Assembly: GCA_012329065.1 (NCBI GenBank)
Contig: JAAXPZ010000027.1
Span: 1 to 45,423 of the forward strand
Source: Sulfurovum sp.
GTDB lineage: Bacteria; Campylobacterota; Campylobacteria; Campylobacterales; Sulfurovaceae
Direction of reading: 5' to 3'
Length of the DNA: 45,423 nt
Numbering within the stretch: position 1 is the stretch's first letter; the number at the start of each line of letters is the position of its first letter. Positions 27,021-36,628 of this stretch are shown here, in pieces. Made by a program: the position numbers and the translations under genes. The notes under the pieces were generated by a model. That model worked only from the letters and a program-made list of their open reading frames with translations. It did not search any database and had not been told where the DNA came from.

Positions 27021-27395
27021 ATGAAAATCAAGTTTGATAAAGTTGGCTCCTCAGAGAAGCCTTTTGAAATAGAATCTGAAGGGATTCATTTCGGAGGATC
27101 ATTAAGAAAAGACGGATATCATCGTGTTGCATTAAAAGCAAGAATATATGGTGACATAGCCCTTGATTGTGATAGATGTGGCAATAGCTATAATCACAAG
27201 CTAGATAACAGTATAGCACTCTCTTTGAGAGATGAAGTACTCAAAGATAAAGAGGATTTGGATATAATTGAGTTTTTGGATGGGATGATTGATATCAGCT
27301 ATATCCTAGAGAGCGAAGTTAATGCCCAAAAAAGCACTTATCATCACTGTCCAAAATGTGATAGTAGTGAAGAGAGCATAGAAATAGAATTTTAA
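27021..27395 (+). CDS. DUF177/YceD family protein
   Basis: A 124-residue protein of the YceD (DUF177) family, recognised by CDRCGNSYNHKLDNSIAL in the middle, the acidic DIIEFLDGMIDISYILESEV and a C-terminal HCPKCDSS. Members sit almost always directly upstream of rpmF, and the plant and bacterial proteins are linked to 23S rRNA maturation. The two CxxC motifs (near 51-54 and 110-113) could bind zinc. It lies 11 bp after ndk and 18 bp before rpmF. Confidence 0.85.
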   Translation: MKIKFDKVGSSEKPFEIESEGIHFGGSLRKDGYHRVALKARIYGDIALDCDRCGNSYNHKLDNSIALSLRDEVLKDKEDLDIIEFLDGMIDISYILESEVNAQKSTYHHCPKCDSSEESIEIEF

Positions 27396-27413
27396 TATTT
27401 AGAAGGAATTATT

Positions 27414-27566
27414 ATGGCAGTACCTAAAAGACGAGTAAGTAAGACTAGAGCAGCGAAGAGAAGAACACACTATAAGTTAACACTTCCTAGACCAGTAAAA
27501 GACGCTGATGGAACATGGAGAATGCCTCATCGTATGAATATGACTACAGGTGAATACAAAGACTAA
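27414..27566 (+). CDS. rpmF: 50S ribosomal protein L32
   Basis: This 50-residue protein begins [17 protein letters not shown] and continues HYKLTLP, the standard L32 N-terminus. The zinc cysteines found in some L32 forms are absent, as in zinc-independent versions. The ribosome-binding site is AAGGAA. The stop overlaps the plsX start (TAATG). The DUF177-rpmF-plsX-fabH order is conserved widely and couples ribosome and membrane synthesis. Confidence 0.96.
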   Translation: MAVPKRRVSKTRAAKRRTHYKLTLPRPVKDADGTWRMPHRMNMTTGEYKD

Positions 27567-28594
27567 TGCCAATAGACAAAAAAACTGTACGCATTGCTAT
27601 AGATGCGATGGGTGGAGATTTTGGTCCCGAGCCTATTATTGATGGATGTGTGCAGGCTCTCAATGAGAAAGACTTCTTGCCTATACTTGTAGGTGACAGA
27701 GAAGAGATACTCTCATACCTCCCTCTTTATTATCAAGATAAGGTAGAGATTGTAGATGCTTCTGATGTGATTAATATGAGTGATACTGCAACAGACGCGC
27801 TTAAAAGAAAAGACAGCTCCATATACAAGGCTGTAGAGCTTGTAAGGGATGGTGATGCTGATGGCGTGGTATCTGCTGGACACAGCGGTGCTACAATGAC
27901 CGTTGCTACACTGCGAATTGGCAGACTTCCACACATCTCCAAACCAGCACTTGCTACCTTAATGCCTACAGATGCCAATCAAAAGACTTTAGTTCTTGAT
28001 GTTGGTGCAGTAGTAGAGTGTAAAGCACAAAACCTTTATGAGTTTGGAGCTATGGGTGAAGCTTATGCACAAGAGGTACTCGGCATACCAAATCCTCGTA
28101 TAGGACTACTCTCTAATGGATCAGAAGACAGCAAGGGAAACGAGCTGACCAAAGAAGCGTTTTTGATGTTAAAGGCTATCGATAACTTTCAGGGCAATAT
28201 GGAAGGAAGAGATATTTTTAATGGCAAGGTAGATGTGGTAGTCACGGACGGTTTTACGGGAAATATCCTTCTGAAAACAAGCGAAGGGGTTGTGACGGCT
28301 ATATTTTCACTCATGAAACAGCATATACGAAAATCATTACCCGCTAAAGTTGGTGCACTACTTATGAAACGGAAAGTATTTTCTAATCTTAAAAAAGAGG
28401 TTGACTATGCCGAATATGGGGGAGCACCCTTGCTTGGCATTAATGGATGTGCAATCGTGAGTCATGGAAACTCCAACTCAAAAGCGATTAAAAATGCTAT
28501 TTTTCAGGCAATTAGCTACACAAGATCAGATGTCAACAAGCAGATAGAGACCCTGCTAATTGTTGGACAAAGTAGACTTAAAAACAATTCATAG
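27566..28594 (+). CDS. plsX: Phosphate acyltransferase PlsX
   Basis: A 342-residue enzyme that turns acyl-ACP into acyl-phosphate for phospholipid synthesis by PlsY. The N-terminal [13 protein letters not shown], the [14 protein letters not shown] loop and [17 protein letters not shown] are diagnostic. The start overlaps the rpmF stop by one base, so translation is coupled. fabH follows after 13 bp. Confidence 0.96.
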   Translation: MPIDKKTVRIAIDAMGGDFGPEPIIDGCVQALNEKDFLPILVGDREEILSYLPLYYQDKVEIVDASDVINMSDTATDALKRKDSSIYKAVELVRDGDADGVVSAGHSGATMTVATLRIGRLPHISKPALATLMPTDANQKTLVLDVGAVVECKAQNLYEFGAMGEAYAQEVLGIPNPRIGLLSNGSEDSKGNELTKEAFLMLKAIDNFQGNMEGRDIFNGKVDVVVTDGFTGNILLKTSEGVVTAIFSLMKQHIRKSLPAKVGALLMKRKVFSNLKKEVDYAEYGGAPLLGINGCAIVSHGNSNSKAIKNAIFQAISYTRSDVNKQIETLLIVGQSRLKNNS

Positions 28595-28607
28595 CTAAGG
28601 GAGTAAA

Positions 28608-29633
28608 ATGTCTAGAGATTTACTGCCATTTGCGGCATTTCGTTCTATTGGTGCTTATGCTCCAGAAAAGATTCTAACTAATTTTGACTTAGAAAAGATG
28701 ATTGATACCAGCGATGAGTGGATTGTCAAAAGAACAGGTATAAAAGAGAGACGCATAGCAGCAGACGATGAGTTTACTAGTGACATGGGTGCTAAGGCAG
28801 CCGAGATTGCGATAGAGAGAGCAAATATATCTAGGAAAGATATAGATCTTGTGCTTTGTGCCACTGTTACGCCAGATTATTTCAACATGCCCTCAACTGC
28901 ATGTATTGTATCTCATAAGCTTGGTATACGAGATGTACAGGCATTAGATATCTCTGCAGCATGCAGTGGCTTCGTTTATCTTTTGACTATAGCAAAAGCA
29001 TTCATAGAATCAGGAATGAAGAAAAATGTATTGGTTGTAGGTGCAGAAAAGTTCTCTTCTATTGTTGATTGGACAGACAGGATTACCTGTATCCTCTTTG
29101 GCGATGGTGCAGGAGCAGCTATAATATCTGCAACTCAAAATAAAGAAGAGTCATTTATAGATGTGCATGCGAGTGCAGATGGTTCATATGCAGATTTCCT
29201 GATGACTCCAGCTCCAGGTTCAGTCAATCCAATGAGTCAGAAAACATTAGATGAAGGTCTAAATTTTGTCCAGATGAAGGGAAGTGAGACCTTTAAGTTA
29301 GCAGTAAAGACACTCACAAGAGATGTCAAAGAAATACTTGCCAAAAATAACATCAAGCCCGAAGACATACCTCATTTCATCCCTCATCAGGCAAATTATC
29401 GCATCATCAAAGCTGTAGGTGATGCCCTTAGAATGCGTGATGAACAAGTAGTATTAACCGTCCATAAATATGGCAATACATCAGCAGCCTCAATCCCTAT
29501 GGCAATCAACGACCTGTATGAATCTGGCAACCTAAAGTATGGAGAACTAATGCTACTAGATACCTTTGGTGGCGGACTTACTTGGGCGAGTGCCCTTCTG
29601 CCTTATGTAGGTAATAAATATACTCATGATTAA
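28608..29633 (+). CDS. fabH: 3-oxoacyl-ACP synthase III (KASIII)
   Basis: A 341-residue enzyme that starts fatty-acid chains by condensing an acyl-CoA with malonyl-ACP. The catalytic triad is visible: C119 in DISAACSGF, His in [10 protein letters not shown] and Asn in [10 protein letters not shown]. It has the usual RTGIKERR near 42-49. Ribosome-binding site AAGGGAG. It is the last gene of the ndk operon and is convergent with dnaX, with 11 bp between the stops and no visible terminator. Confidence 0.96.
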   Translation: MSRDLLPFAAFRSIGAYAPEKILTNFDLEKMIDTSDEWIVKRTGIKERRIAADDEFTSDMGAKAAEIAIERANISRKDIDLVLCATVTPDYFNMPSTACIVSHKLGIRDVQALDISAACSGFVYLLTIAKAFIESGMKKNVLVVGAEKFSSIVDWTDRITCILFGDGAGAAIISATQNKEESFIDVHASADGSYADFLMTPAPGSVNPMSQKTLDEGLNFVQMKGSETFKLAVKTLTRDVKEILAKNNIKPEDIPHFIPHQANYRIIKAVGDALRMRDEQVVLTVHKYGNTSAASIPMAINDLYESGNLKYGELMLLDTFGGGLTWASALLPYVGNKYTHD

Positions 29634-29644
29634 ATTAGGAATAA

Positions 29645-31360
29645 TTACGATTTTCTTCTAACTCTTACTTTTTTTGGATCAAAAAGTGCAATCATCTCTT
29701 TGACCATGGGCTCCTTGAGTAGTGTTGATGGATCTTTCTCTTTGGCAGCTTCAGTATCTCCTGCTTCAGGTGCTATGCATGAGCTTTTCATCTCTATATC
29801 TTCTATGCTTGGATTAGTCGAAGTATCAATTACTTTTTTTTTAGGTTTTGATGAGGGGATATTGACTATCTTTGTCTCAAATCCAAAAAGATCTTGAACA
29901 AACATTTTGATTATACTCCAGTGCTGGATGAGCATTTTCTTATCTGCATCTTCTGCTGTGGAGTGCCATATAAGAGCGTTATCCTTGAAGCTTTCATAGC
30001 TAATATTTGATTCGAAACATTGCCCCAATTCATAGTCTCTGTCATAGATTTTTTTATTGAGCGATGTAAATTTAAGTGCACCCGCGTCAAGCTCAGAAGT
30101 CTCTTTGCCAGGCTCTATAGTTGTATTTTGTTCAGATAAGTTTGTGTCATTATTGTTTACTTTTGGAATATTTATTTGTGAAGGAGTTAAGCTTGGTGTA
30201 GCTTCTTTATCTGTTTTGATTTCTTTTGTCTTGGTACTGACTTGGGACTCTATTTCTGGTATTTCTATCTCTTTTTCTGGCGCTTTAACCCCCGCACCAG
30301 CAAGTTCTTTTTGTAGTGTTCGTATCATATCGTCTATATCACGAGTAGAGAGTGCTTCTATCATCTTAAAAAGTGTCAAAGAGAGGACAAATTCCCCATC
30401 ACTTCCAAGTGCCAAAAGCTCTTTGGCATCTGCAAGTACTCTAAAAAACCTATCTATGATTAGTGGAGCAAAGCGACCGTCTTTAGCAAAAAGTAGTTCT
30501 TTGAGATATAGAGTAAGTTCATCTATCACCATTTCTGACTCATACTCTGATGCGAGAGTTATGAACTCCAGAACATTTGATTCATCTTTTGCTAAAATAT
30601 GGTTGAGAAGATTATCCAGCAGAGACGGTTCAATGATGCCCAGCATATTGGTAATAGTGACCATATCAACATGGTTTTTCGAGTAGACAATGGCTTGATC
30701 CAGAAGAGTTAGAGAATCCCTAAGACTTCCAGCACCACTTCTTGCGATGACATCGAGGGCATCTTGTTCATAGCCAACATTTTCTTTGTTGAGGATATAC
30801 TCTAGGTGACTAAGCACCAATTTTTGTGGAATTTTCTTGAATCTAAAATGCTGTGTACGGGACAGTATAGTTGCTGGTAGCTTTAGAGGATCAGTAGTGG
30901 CCAAAATAAATTTGACAAAATCAGGTGGTTCCTCTAGTGTCTTGAGAAGTGCGTTGAACGCTTGAGTAGTGAGCATATGGACTTCATCGATGATAAATAT
31001 TTTGTATCTACCGATGCCAGGTTTATATTTGGTATGTTCTATAAGCTCCTTGATGTCATCAATACCACGATTGGAAGCGGCGTCCATCTCGATGATATCC
31101 ATATGCCTGCTTTCATTTGCCATATCGCAGTTACTGCAACTATTGCAGGGATGAGAAGATGCTCCTTCTTCACATAGTAGTGCTTTTGCAAATATTCTAG
31201 CTGTAGAAGTCTTGCCAGAACCTCTAAGACCAGAAAAAAGGTATGCATGAGAGAGTCTATCACCATCAAGTGCTAGAGATAGGGTCTGAGATACAGAGTC
31301 TTGTCCGACAAGGTCATCAAATGTAGATGGGCGGTATTTTCTGGCCAATGCTAGTGACAC
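29645..31360 (-). CDS. dnaX: DNA polymerase III subunits gamma/tau
   Basis: A clamp-loader ATPase of about 571 residues. ALARKYRPSTFDDLVGQ, Walker A GLRGSGKTSTARIFA, the four zinc cysteines (C-x8-C-x2-C-x2-C region with CNSCSNCD), Walker B IIDEVHML and the sensor ATTDPLKLP are clear. The C-terminal third is poorly conserved and charged. I chose GTG at 31358-31360 because AAAGGA lies six bases upstream and the protein then begins at the conserved SLALARKYRP; a TTG at 31415-31417 would add 19 residues without a ribosome-binding site. A run of nine A on the coding strand (29834-29842) lies at about codons 507-509, and both alternative frames stop directly after it. Confidence 0.93.
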   Translation of the reverse strand: MSLALARKYRPSTFDDLVGQDSVSQTLSLALDGDRLSHAYLFSGLRGSGKTSTARIFAKALLCEEGASSHPCNSCSNCDMANESRHMDIIEMDAASNRGIDDIKELIEHTKYKPGIGRYKIFIIDEVHMLTTQAFNALLKTLEEPPDFVKFILATTDPLKLPATILSRTQHFRFKKIPQKLVLSHLEYILNKENVGYEQDALDVIARSGAGSLRDSLTLLDQAIVYSKNHVDMVTITNMLGIIEPSLLDNLLNHILAKDESNVLEFITLASEYESEMVIDELTLYLKELLFAKDGRFAPLIIDRFFRVLADAKELLALGSDGEFVLSLTLFKMIEALSTRDIDDMIRTLQKELAGAGVKAPEKEIEIPEIESQVSTKTKEIKTDKEATPSLTPSQINIPKVNNNDTNLSEQNTTIEPGKETSELDAGALKFTSLNKKIYDRDYELGQCFESNISYESFKDNALIWHSTAEDADKKMLIQHWSIIKMFVQDLFGFETKIVNIPSSKPKKKVIDTSTNPSIEDIEMKSSCIAPEAGDTEAAKEKDPSTLLKEPMVKEMIALFDPKKVRVRRKS

Positions 31361-31421
31361 ATAGTATCCTTTGTTGCTTCTTTTAGGGATATCATTGTAG
31401 TGAATTTTTACTTTCAATTGG

Positions 31422-31427
31422 TATAAT
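31422..31427 (+). promoter_or_regulatory. -10 box upstream of the zinc peptidase gene
   Basis: A consensus TATAAT lies 35 bp before the GTG start of the YpfJ-type peptidase gene. The same bases read on the other strand fall in the dnaX leader, so the two divergent transcripts start close together. Confidence 0.55.
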
Positions 31428-31461
31428 CAGAAAATAATAAAAAAGTACAAAGGCTAGACAA

Positions 31462-32352
31462 GTGAAGATGGATAACAGTAGAGAGAGTCGTAATGTAGAT
31501 GATAGAAGATCCTCTTCAGGAGGAAAAAGACGAGGTATGCCGTCTATGGGCATTTTGATGGTGATATGGCCTCTTGCAAAGCCTTTGCTAAAGACAAAAT
31601 TTGGTTGGGCTATTATAGGACTTGCTGCTCTTTCTTGGTTTTCAGGCTTTAATCCTTTATCATTAGTGGGCATGGGAGGAGGGGCAAGTTCAGTTGTAGT
31701 GGACAAAGCAAAAGATGAAAAAGAAGCTGTATTTATCAAAAAGGTATTAGCAAGTACAGAAGATGTATGGAAGCAGATATTGCCAAAATACGGCATGAAA
31801 TATCAAGAGCCTGAATTAGTACTATATCGAGGCAGTACACAGAGTGGGTGTGGCTACGCTAGTGCACAAATGGGACCATTTTACTGTCCTGCTGATAGTA
31901 AAGTATATATTGATTTGGGTTTTTTCGATGAACTTGCACGCAGGCATGACGCTCCAGGTGATTTTGCACAAGCATATGTTTTGGCACATGAGGTTGGACA
32001 CCATATTCAGAATATGCAAGGAACTCTAGCAAAAGTCCAAAGAGCTAAGCAAGGCTGGGGCGGAGATAGCAGTAAGTCAAATGCACTACAGGTACAAGTA
32101 GAGCTTCAGGCAGATTGTTATGCAGGCGTGTGGGCATATCATGCCCAAAAGATATTTGGCATACTAGAAAAAGGTGACATCGCCGAAGCATTAAACGCTG
32201 CCAGTGCAATAGGTGACGATAAGCTTCAGAGAGAGGCAACAGGACATGTAAGGCCTGATACTTTTACTCATGGAAGCTCAAAGCAGAGAATGGATTGGTT
32301 TAGTCGTGGTTTGGCAATAGGTGATTTGAGGCAGTGCAATACATTTAATTAG
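31462..32352 (+). CDS. YpfJ-family neutral zinc metallopeptidase
   Basis: This 296-residue protein belongs to the Zn_peptidase (YpfJ, KPN_02809) family. A basic, Arg/Ser/Gly-rich cytoplasmic N-terminus (SSSGGKRRGMPSMG) precedes one transmembrane segment (about 48-68), with the catalytic domain outside. H176-E177 and H180 form LAHEVGHHIQNMQG. E214 in VELQADCYAGVWA is the likely third zinc ligand. YKGSTQSGCG-like (YRGSTQSGCG) and FYCPAD are family hallmarks. No substrate is known. The start is taken as GTG 31462 (AAAGG eight bases upstream); ATG 31468 is possible. Confidence 0.9.
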   Translation: MKMDNSRESRNVDDRRSSSGGKRRGMPSMGILMVIWPLAKPLLKTKFGWAIIGLAALSWFSGFNPLSLVGMGGGASSVVVDKAKDEKEAVFIKKVLASTEDVWKQILPKYGMKYQEPELVLYRGSTQSGCGYASAQMGPFYCPADSKVYIDLGFFDELARRHDAPGDFAQAYVLAHEVGHHIQNMQGTLAKVQRAKQGWGGDSSKSNALQVQVELQADCYAGVWAYHAQKIFGILEKGDIAEALNAASAIGDDKLQREATGHVRPDTFTHGSSKQRMDWFSRGLAIGDLRQCNTFN

Positions 32353-32394
32353 AAATTAATACTTAAGGGCAACTCTAATTTCTGATTCATTGGC

Positions 32395-32400
32395 TATAAT
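32395..32400 (+). promoter_or_regulatory. -10 box of leuS
   Basis: A perfect TATAAT preceded by TTGGC lies 34 bp before the leuS ATG. Just upstream, AGAAATTA (32351-32358) and TAATTTCT (32376-32383) could form an AT-rich stem, a possible weak end for the peptidase transcript. Confidence 0.5.
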
Positions 32401-32433
32401 TCTTTTCAATAAATGAGTAATAGGATAATTATA

Positions 32434-34881
32434 ATGAGTTACAATCCACAAGAGATTGAAGCCAAGTGGCAAAAAATTTGGGATGATGAGGAGGCGTTTG
32501 AGCCTTCAGATTCCCTAACACAGAAAAAAAAATATATTCTCTCCATGTTTCCGTATCCAAGTGGACGGATACATATGGGTCATGTGCGTAATTACGCCAT
32601 AGGAGATGCGATCGCTAGATACTATCGCAAACAAGACTATAATGTACTTCACCCAATAGGCTGGGATGCCTTTGGGATGCCAGCAGAAAATGCAGCTATC
32701 AAATACAAACAGCACCCAAAGAAATGGACCTATGAAAACATTGACTACATGAAAAAAGAACTCTCCGCTCTAGGACTTTCGTTTTCTAAAACTCGTGAGT
32801 TTGCAACCTGTGATGAGCTTTATACTCGTTGGGAACAGGAGTTTATCATCAAGATGCACGAAGCTGGACTGCTTTATAGGGAGTCGACTACTGTCAACTG
32901 GTGTGAGGAGTGTCATACAGTGCTTGCCAATGAACAAGTAGAGGAAGGGTGTTGTTGGAGATGTGAGAACGAAGTGCAACTCAAAGAAATGCCTGGATAT
33001 TATCTAGATATCATTAAATATGCTGATGAACTGTTGGATGACTTGCAGACTCTTGAAGAAAAGTGGCCTTCTCAAGTGCTCACTATGCAGGGCAACTGGA
33101 TAGGTAGATCACAAGGATTAGAATTTGATTTTGAGCTTAGTCCCCAAAGTAAGGCAAAACTAGGTGGTAAATTTGACAAATATACTGTCTTTACTACCAG
33201 AGCAGATACAATATATGGGATTAGCTATTCAGCCCTCGCAGCAGAGCATCAAATCGTGAAGTATATCGTAGAAAATAGCCTAGTAGAAGATAAAATAGCT
33301 AAGAAAATTGTGGCTATGGCCAACGCCAGTGAGAGAGACCGTATACAGGCAGACAAAGAAGGATATGCTCTTGGCATCACTGTTATACATCCACTTACAG
33401 GTGAAGAGATACCTGTATGGACGGCAAATTTTGTATTGGCATCTTATGGTGGTGGAGCAGTGATGGCTGTGCCTGCACATGACGAGAGGGACTTTGAGTT
33501 TGCTCATAAGTACGACCTGCCGATAAAAAGAGTTATTTGCGGCGGTGAGCTGCCTTATATAGACGAGGGGCTGCTTGAAAACTCAGCAGAGTTTAATGCT
33601 ATGAAAAATACTAAGGCAAAAGAGAAGATAATAGCCTTTATGGAGCAGGAAAATATTGGCAAAGGTAAGATCAACTTTAAGCTTCGTAATTGGGGAGTAA
33701 GTCGCCAGAGATACTGGGGGGCTCCTATTCCTTTTGTACACTGTGATTCTTGTGGACTTGTGCCTGAAAAGATTGAAAATCTTCCAGTTGCTTTGCCTGA
33801 TGATGTGGAAATCACTGGAGCAGGCAATCCGCTGGATAAGCATGCGACTTGGAAATATTGTACTTGTCCAAAATGTAGCAAAGATGCGATTCGTGAGACA
33901 GATACTTTGGATACTTTTGTGCAGTCAAGTTGGTATCAACTTAGATTTGCAACTCAGCCATCCAAGTGGCATGAAGTAGGTATAGATAAAGCAGATGTAA
34001 ACTACTGGCTTGGAGTTGACCAGTATATAGGTGGCATAGAGCATGCCATTTTGCACTTATTATATGCTAGGTTTTTTACCAAGGTGCTTCGTGACTTAGG
34101 CTATCACGATATTGATGAGCCTTTTGAAAGATTATTGACTCAGGGAATGGTGCTAATGGATGGTGCTAAGATGTCCAAGTCCAAGGGAAACACAGTAGAT
34201 CCAGATGCACTAGTGCAAAAGTATGGTGCAGATACTGCTAGACTCTTTACACTATTTGCTGCACCTCCACAAAAAGAGCTCGAGTGGAATGATTCTGCTG
34301 TGGATGGTGCTTTTAGGTTTATCAGAAAGCTTTATGATCGAAAGTCTAAGGTAGAGCATAGAGCATTGGTAGAAATAGACCAAAGCACTCTAAGTAAAGA
34401 GTCTAAAACTGCCAGAGTCAAGGTATATGAAGCACTACAAAAATCAAGTAATGTTTATGAAAAAAGTTTTGCATTCAATACTCTTATTGCAGCTTGTATG
34501 GAAGCACTTAATGCCTTGGATAAACAAGACGATCTAGGGGTCTGGACTGAGGGCATTTATATTATATTGAATCTACTTGAGCCGATCATTCCTCATGTAG
34601 CAAATGAATTGAGTGAGGAGCTTTTTGATAGAGAGAACTTCAAGGCAGTGCTTGAGGTCAAGGATGAGGTATTTGTCAAAGATAGTATCCTGTATATGGT
34701 GATGATAGGCGGTAAAAAAAGAGCAGAAGTGGAGGTGAGTGCCAACACAAGCCAAGAAGAGATACTCACTGCTGCCAAAGAAGCAGGAGCTAAATGGCTG
34801 AAAAATATGCAGATAGTAAAAGAAATTGTCGTACCAAACAAGCTAGTGAACCTAGCGGTTAAACCCAAAATAGGCAAGTAG
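32434..34881 (+). CDS. leuS: Leucyl-tRNA synthetase
   Basis: An 815-residue class I aminoacyl-tRNA synthetase. The HIGH-type motif is [17 protein letters not shown] (about 38-54). The editing (CP1) domain has TTRADTIYG and AVPAHDERD. The zinc-binding CDSCGLVPE and CTCPKC segments follow. The KMSKS loop is [10 protein letters not shown] near 576-585. I chose ATG 32434 (AGGA eight bases upstream, and [13 protein letters not shown] as the family start) over an upstream in-frame ATG at 32413. It begins a run leuS-lptE-folC-mfd with gaps of 3 to 30 bp. Confidence 0.97.
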   Translation: MSYNPQEIEAKWQKIWDDEEAFEPSDSLTQKKKYILSMFPYPSGRIHMGHVRNYAIGDAIARYYRKQDYNVLHPIGWDAFGMPAENAAIKYKQHPKKWTYENIDYMKKELSALGLSFSKTREFATCDELYTRWEQEFIIKMHEAGLLYRESTTVNWCEECHTVLANEQVEEGCCWRCENEVQLKEMPGYYLDIIKYADELLDDLQTLEEKWPSQVLTMQGNWIGRSQGLEFDFELSPQSKAKLGGKFDKYTVFTTRADTIYGISYSALAAEHQIVKYIVENSLVEDKIAKKIVAMANASERDRIQADKEGYALGITVIHPLTGEEIPVWTANFVLASYGGGAVMAVPAHDERDFEFAHKYDLPIKRVICGGELPYIDEGLLENSAEFNAMKNTKAKEKIIAFMEQENIGKGKINFKLRNWGVSRQRYWGAPIPFVHCDSCGLVPEKIENLPVALPDDVEITGAGNPLDKHATWKYCTCPKCSKDAIRETDTLDTFVQSSWYQLRFATQPSKWHEVGIDKADVNYWLGVDQYIGGIEHAILHLLYARFFTKVLRDLGYHDIDEPFERLLTQGMVLMDGAKMSKSKGNTVDPDALVQKYGADTARLFTLFAAPPQKELEWNDSAVDGAFRFIRKLYDRKSKVEHRALVEIDQSTLSKESKTARVKVYEALQKSSNVYEKSFAFNTLIAACMEALNALDKQDDLGVWTEGIYIILNLLEPIIPHVANELSEELFDRENFKAVLEVKDEVFVKDSILYMVMIGGKKRAEVEVSANTSQEEILTAAKEAGAKWLKNMQIVKEIVVPNKLVNLAVKPKIGK

Positions 34882-34911
34882 GGTGGATTTATCCACACAA
34901 AGAAGGACACA

Positions 34912-35430
34912 ATGAGTATCGAAATCAGAAAAATCTTATCCATTACAATCTCGGCATTGCTACTATCAGCTTGTGGTTATAAACCAGTATCCCACTATAC
35001 TAGTGCCATGGTTGTTGAGCCTCTATACCTAGTTGTTAAGCTATCGAGCAAAGAGCCAGATACTGGTTTATTTTTGAAAGATGAATTAAGAAAAGCCATT
35101 GCCCATAGACTGGGCATTAGAACTAGCAAGGACGAAGAGGCTCCTAGTAGGTTAATAGTTTTATACAATAACATTTCATATACTGCCTTGGGATACGATA
35201 CAGATGGTTATGTGGAGAGATATAGAGTAAATATGACAACAGAGTTTCGCTTCAAAAGTGAAAAAGAAGAGTTTGTTAAAAAGATCATAACTTCTCATGA
35301 GGCTGATGTGACTCAGAGTGCACTGGAGTCTTCAAGAGCCAAACAAGAAGCGATTAAGGAATCTACAAAAAAGGCGGTTGATATCTTTGTGGCGTTCATG
35401 GCAGCAAAAGCAGTGAAAAATGAGAAATAA
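34912..35430 (+). CDS. lptE: LPS-assembly lipoprotein LptE-like
   Basis: A 172-residue lipoprotein with signal peptide and lipobox LLLSAC (lipidated C21), followed by GYKPVSHY. The G-Y-x-P after the cysteine, the small alpha/beta size and the position directly after leuS match LptE, which plugs the LptD barrel at the outer membrane; leuS-lptE adjacency is seen in many Gram-negative bacteria. The middle (LIVLYNNISYTALGYDTDGYVERYRVNM) fits the domain. Sequence conservation in LptE is low, so the call rests on lipobox, size and context. Confidence 0.78.
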   Translation: MSIEIRKILSITISALLLSACGYKPVSHYTSAMVVEPLYLVVKLSSKEPDTGLFLKDELRKAIAHRLGIRTSKDEEAPSRLIVLYNNISYTALGYDTDGYVERYRVNMTTEFRFKSEKEEFVKKIITSHEADVTQSALESSRAKQEAIKESTKKAVDIFVAFMAAKAVKNEK

Positions 35431-35433
35431 TAT

Positions 35434-36621
35434 ATGCAGCGACTAAAAAGCTTTTTAGACTCAAAGCCTCTATGTTATAAAGAGATTGACCATGAGCGAG
35501 TGCATATTGCCTACAAAGTACTCAAGCCACACATAAGACGACCCAAAACGATACATATGGTAGGAACCAATGGTAAAGGGACTACGGGGAGGATTATTGC
35601 TCATCTTTCTTGGAGGTCAGGCTTATCAGTAGGACATTTTTCTTCTCCTCATATTCTGAAATTCAACGAACGAATCTGGCTTGATGGTTCAGATGCAAGA
35701 GATCAGACTCTTAACAAGGCTCACCAAAAGCTTTTTGGTATCTTAGGTAGAGAGATAAGCGAGTCATTGAGTTATTTTGAATACAGTACTCTGCTGGCAT
35801 TTATAGTATTTGAGGATTGTGATCTTATGATTCTAGAAGCAGGACTTGGTGGTGAGTTTGATGCAACTAATGTCTGTGACAAAGAGCTGAGCGTTATCAC
35901 GCCAATCGGTATCGATCATCAGGCTTTTTTGGGTGACACGATCGAAGAAATCGCAGCTACCAAGATACGCAGTATTCAGAAGCAAGTTTTGTTAGCTCCT
36001 CAGGTGTATGATGAGGTTGTGGAGGTAGCAAAAGATATTGCCAGTAATGTAGGGGCAGACCTGTGTGTCTGCCCTGCCAGTAATGTAGGGGCAGACCCGT
36101 GTGTCTGCCCACAAGCCAGCACACAGATTGACCCCTACAAATTGCAAAAAATTTCAGAACACAAAGGCTGGGGAGATTACCTTATAGGCAATGCAATAGT
36201 GGCTTTGCAGGCGTTAGCCATTTTACATATAAAATATGATGTCAAAGATTTATTGGACTTAGAACTATTCGGACGCTTTTATGCACTGGTGGATAATATT
36301 CGCATCGATGTGGGTCACAATCCTTTGGCTGCCAAAGCCATTGTTGGATCCATGAGCTCAGAGACAGTATTGATATACAACTCACTAGACGATAAGGACT
36401 ATGAAGAAGTTTTGCGTATTCTCAAACCCAAGGTTAAGCGAGTGGAGATCATACCCATAGAGTCTCAACGAGCCGCAACAATAGATAAAATAGAAAATGC
36501 CCTCAAGATTGTGGGGCTAGAGTATGGTTATTATCAAAACAAGCTGAATGAAAATGAAAACTATCTAGTATTTGGATCATTCTATGTAGTGGAAGAGTTC
36601 CTTCGGAAATCAGGACTATAA
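35434..36621 (+). CDS. folC: Folylpolyglutamate/dihydrofolate synthase with repeat insertion
   Basis: A 395-residue Mur-ligase-like enzyme that adds glutamate to folates. The P-loop is MVGTNGKGTTGRI (about 42-54). HFSSPHILKFNERIW, LEAGLGGEFDATN and ITPIGIDHQAFLG are typical. Between about residues 202 and 226 the protein has two tandem 12-residue units of the form ASNVGADxCVCP. They are encoded by a GC-rich palindromic repeat inserted in frame, where other FolC proteins continue directly. The insert lies in a surface region before the GDYLIGNAIVAL helix, and the rest of the gene is intact, so the enzyme probably still works. It lies 3 bp after lptE and 7 bp before mfd. Confidence 0.93.
   Translation: MQRLKSFLDSKPLCYKEIDHERVHIAYKVLKPHIRRPKTIHMVGTNGKGTTGRIIAHLSWRSGLSVGHFSSPHILKFNERIWLDGSDARDQTLNKAHQKLFGILGREISESLSYFEYSTLLAFIVFEDCDLMILEAGLGGEFDATNVCDKELSVITPIGIDHQAFLGDTIEEIAATKIRSIQKQVLLAPQVYDEVVEVAKDIASNVGADLCVCPASNVGADPCVCPQASTQIDPYKLQKISEHKGWGDYLIGNAIVALQALAILHIKYDVKDLLDLELFGRFYALVDNIRIDVGHNPLAAKAIVGSMSSETVLIYNSLDDKDYEEVLRILKPKVKRVEIIPIESQRAATIDKIENALKIVGLEYGYYQNKLNENENYLVFGSFYVVEEFLRKSGL
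36039..36110 (+). repeat. Two tandem copies of a 36-bp palindromic repeat inside folC
   Basis: Copy 1 (36039-36074) and copy 2 (36075-36110) differ at one base (T36062 against C36098). Each holds a dyad: GGGCAGAC (36053-36060) with GTCTGCCC (36067-36074), and the same arms at 36089-36096 and 36103-36110. The unit is 36 bp, a multiple of three without stops, so folC stays in frame. Its base composition is far richer in GC than the surroundings. This resembles REP/palindromic-element families found in many bacteria, which sometimes sit inside genes. Confidence 0.9.
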
Positions 36622-36628
36622 AACAGAC

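Noticed and set aside
29634-31461. Signal recognition particle RNA next to dnaX
   Set aside because: This is a common neighbour in other bacteria, but the gaps on either side of dnaX are too short and show no GGAA-capped hairpin.
32524-32532. Nine-A run near the start of leuS as a phase-variable tract
   Set aside because: It encodes conserved-position lysines in an essential gene. Slippage would abolish LeuS, and no alternative product makes sense.
36039-36110. CRISPR-like tandem repeat in folC
   Set aside because: The two 36-bp copies are directly adjacent with no spacers and lie inside a coding region; no cas genes are present.
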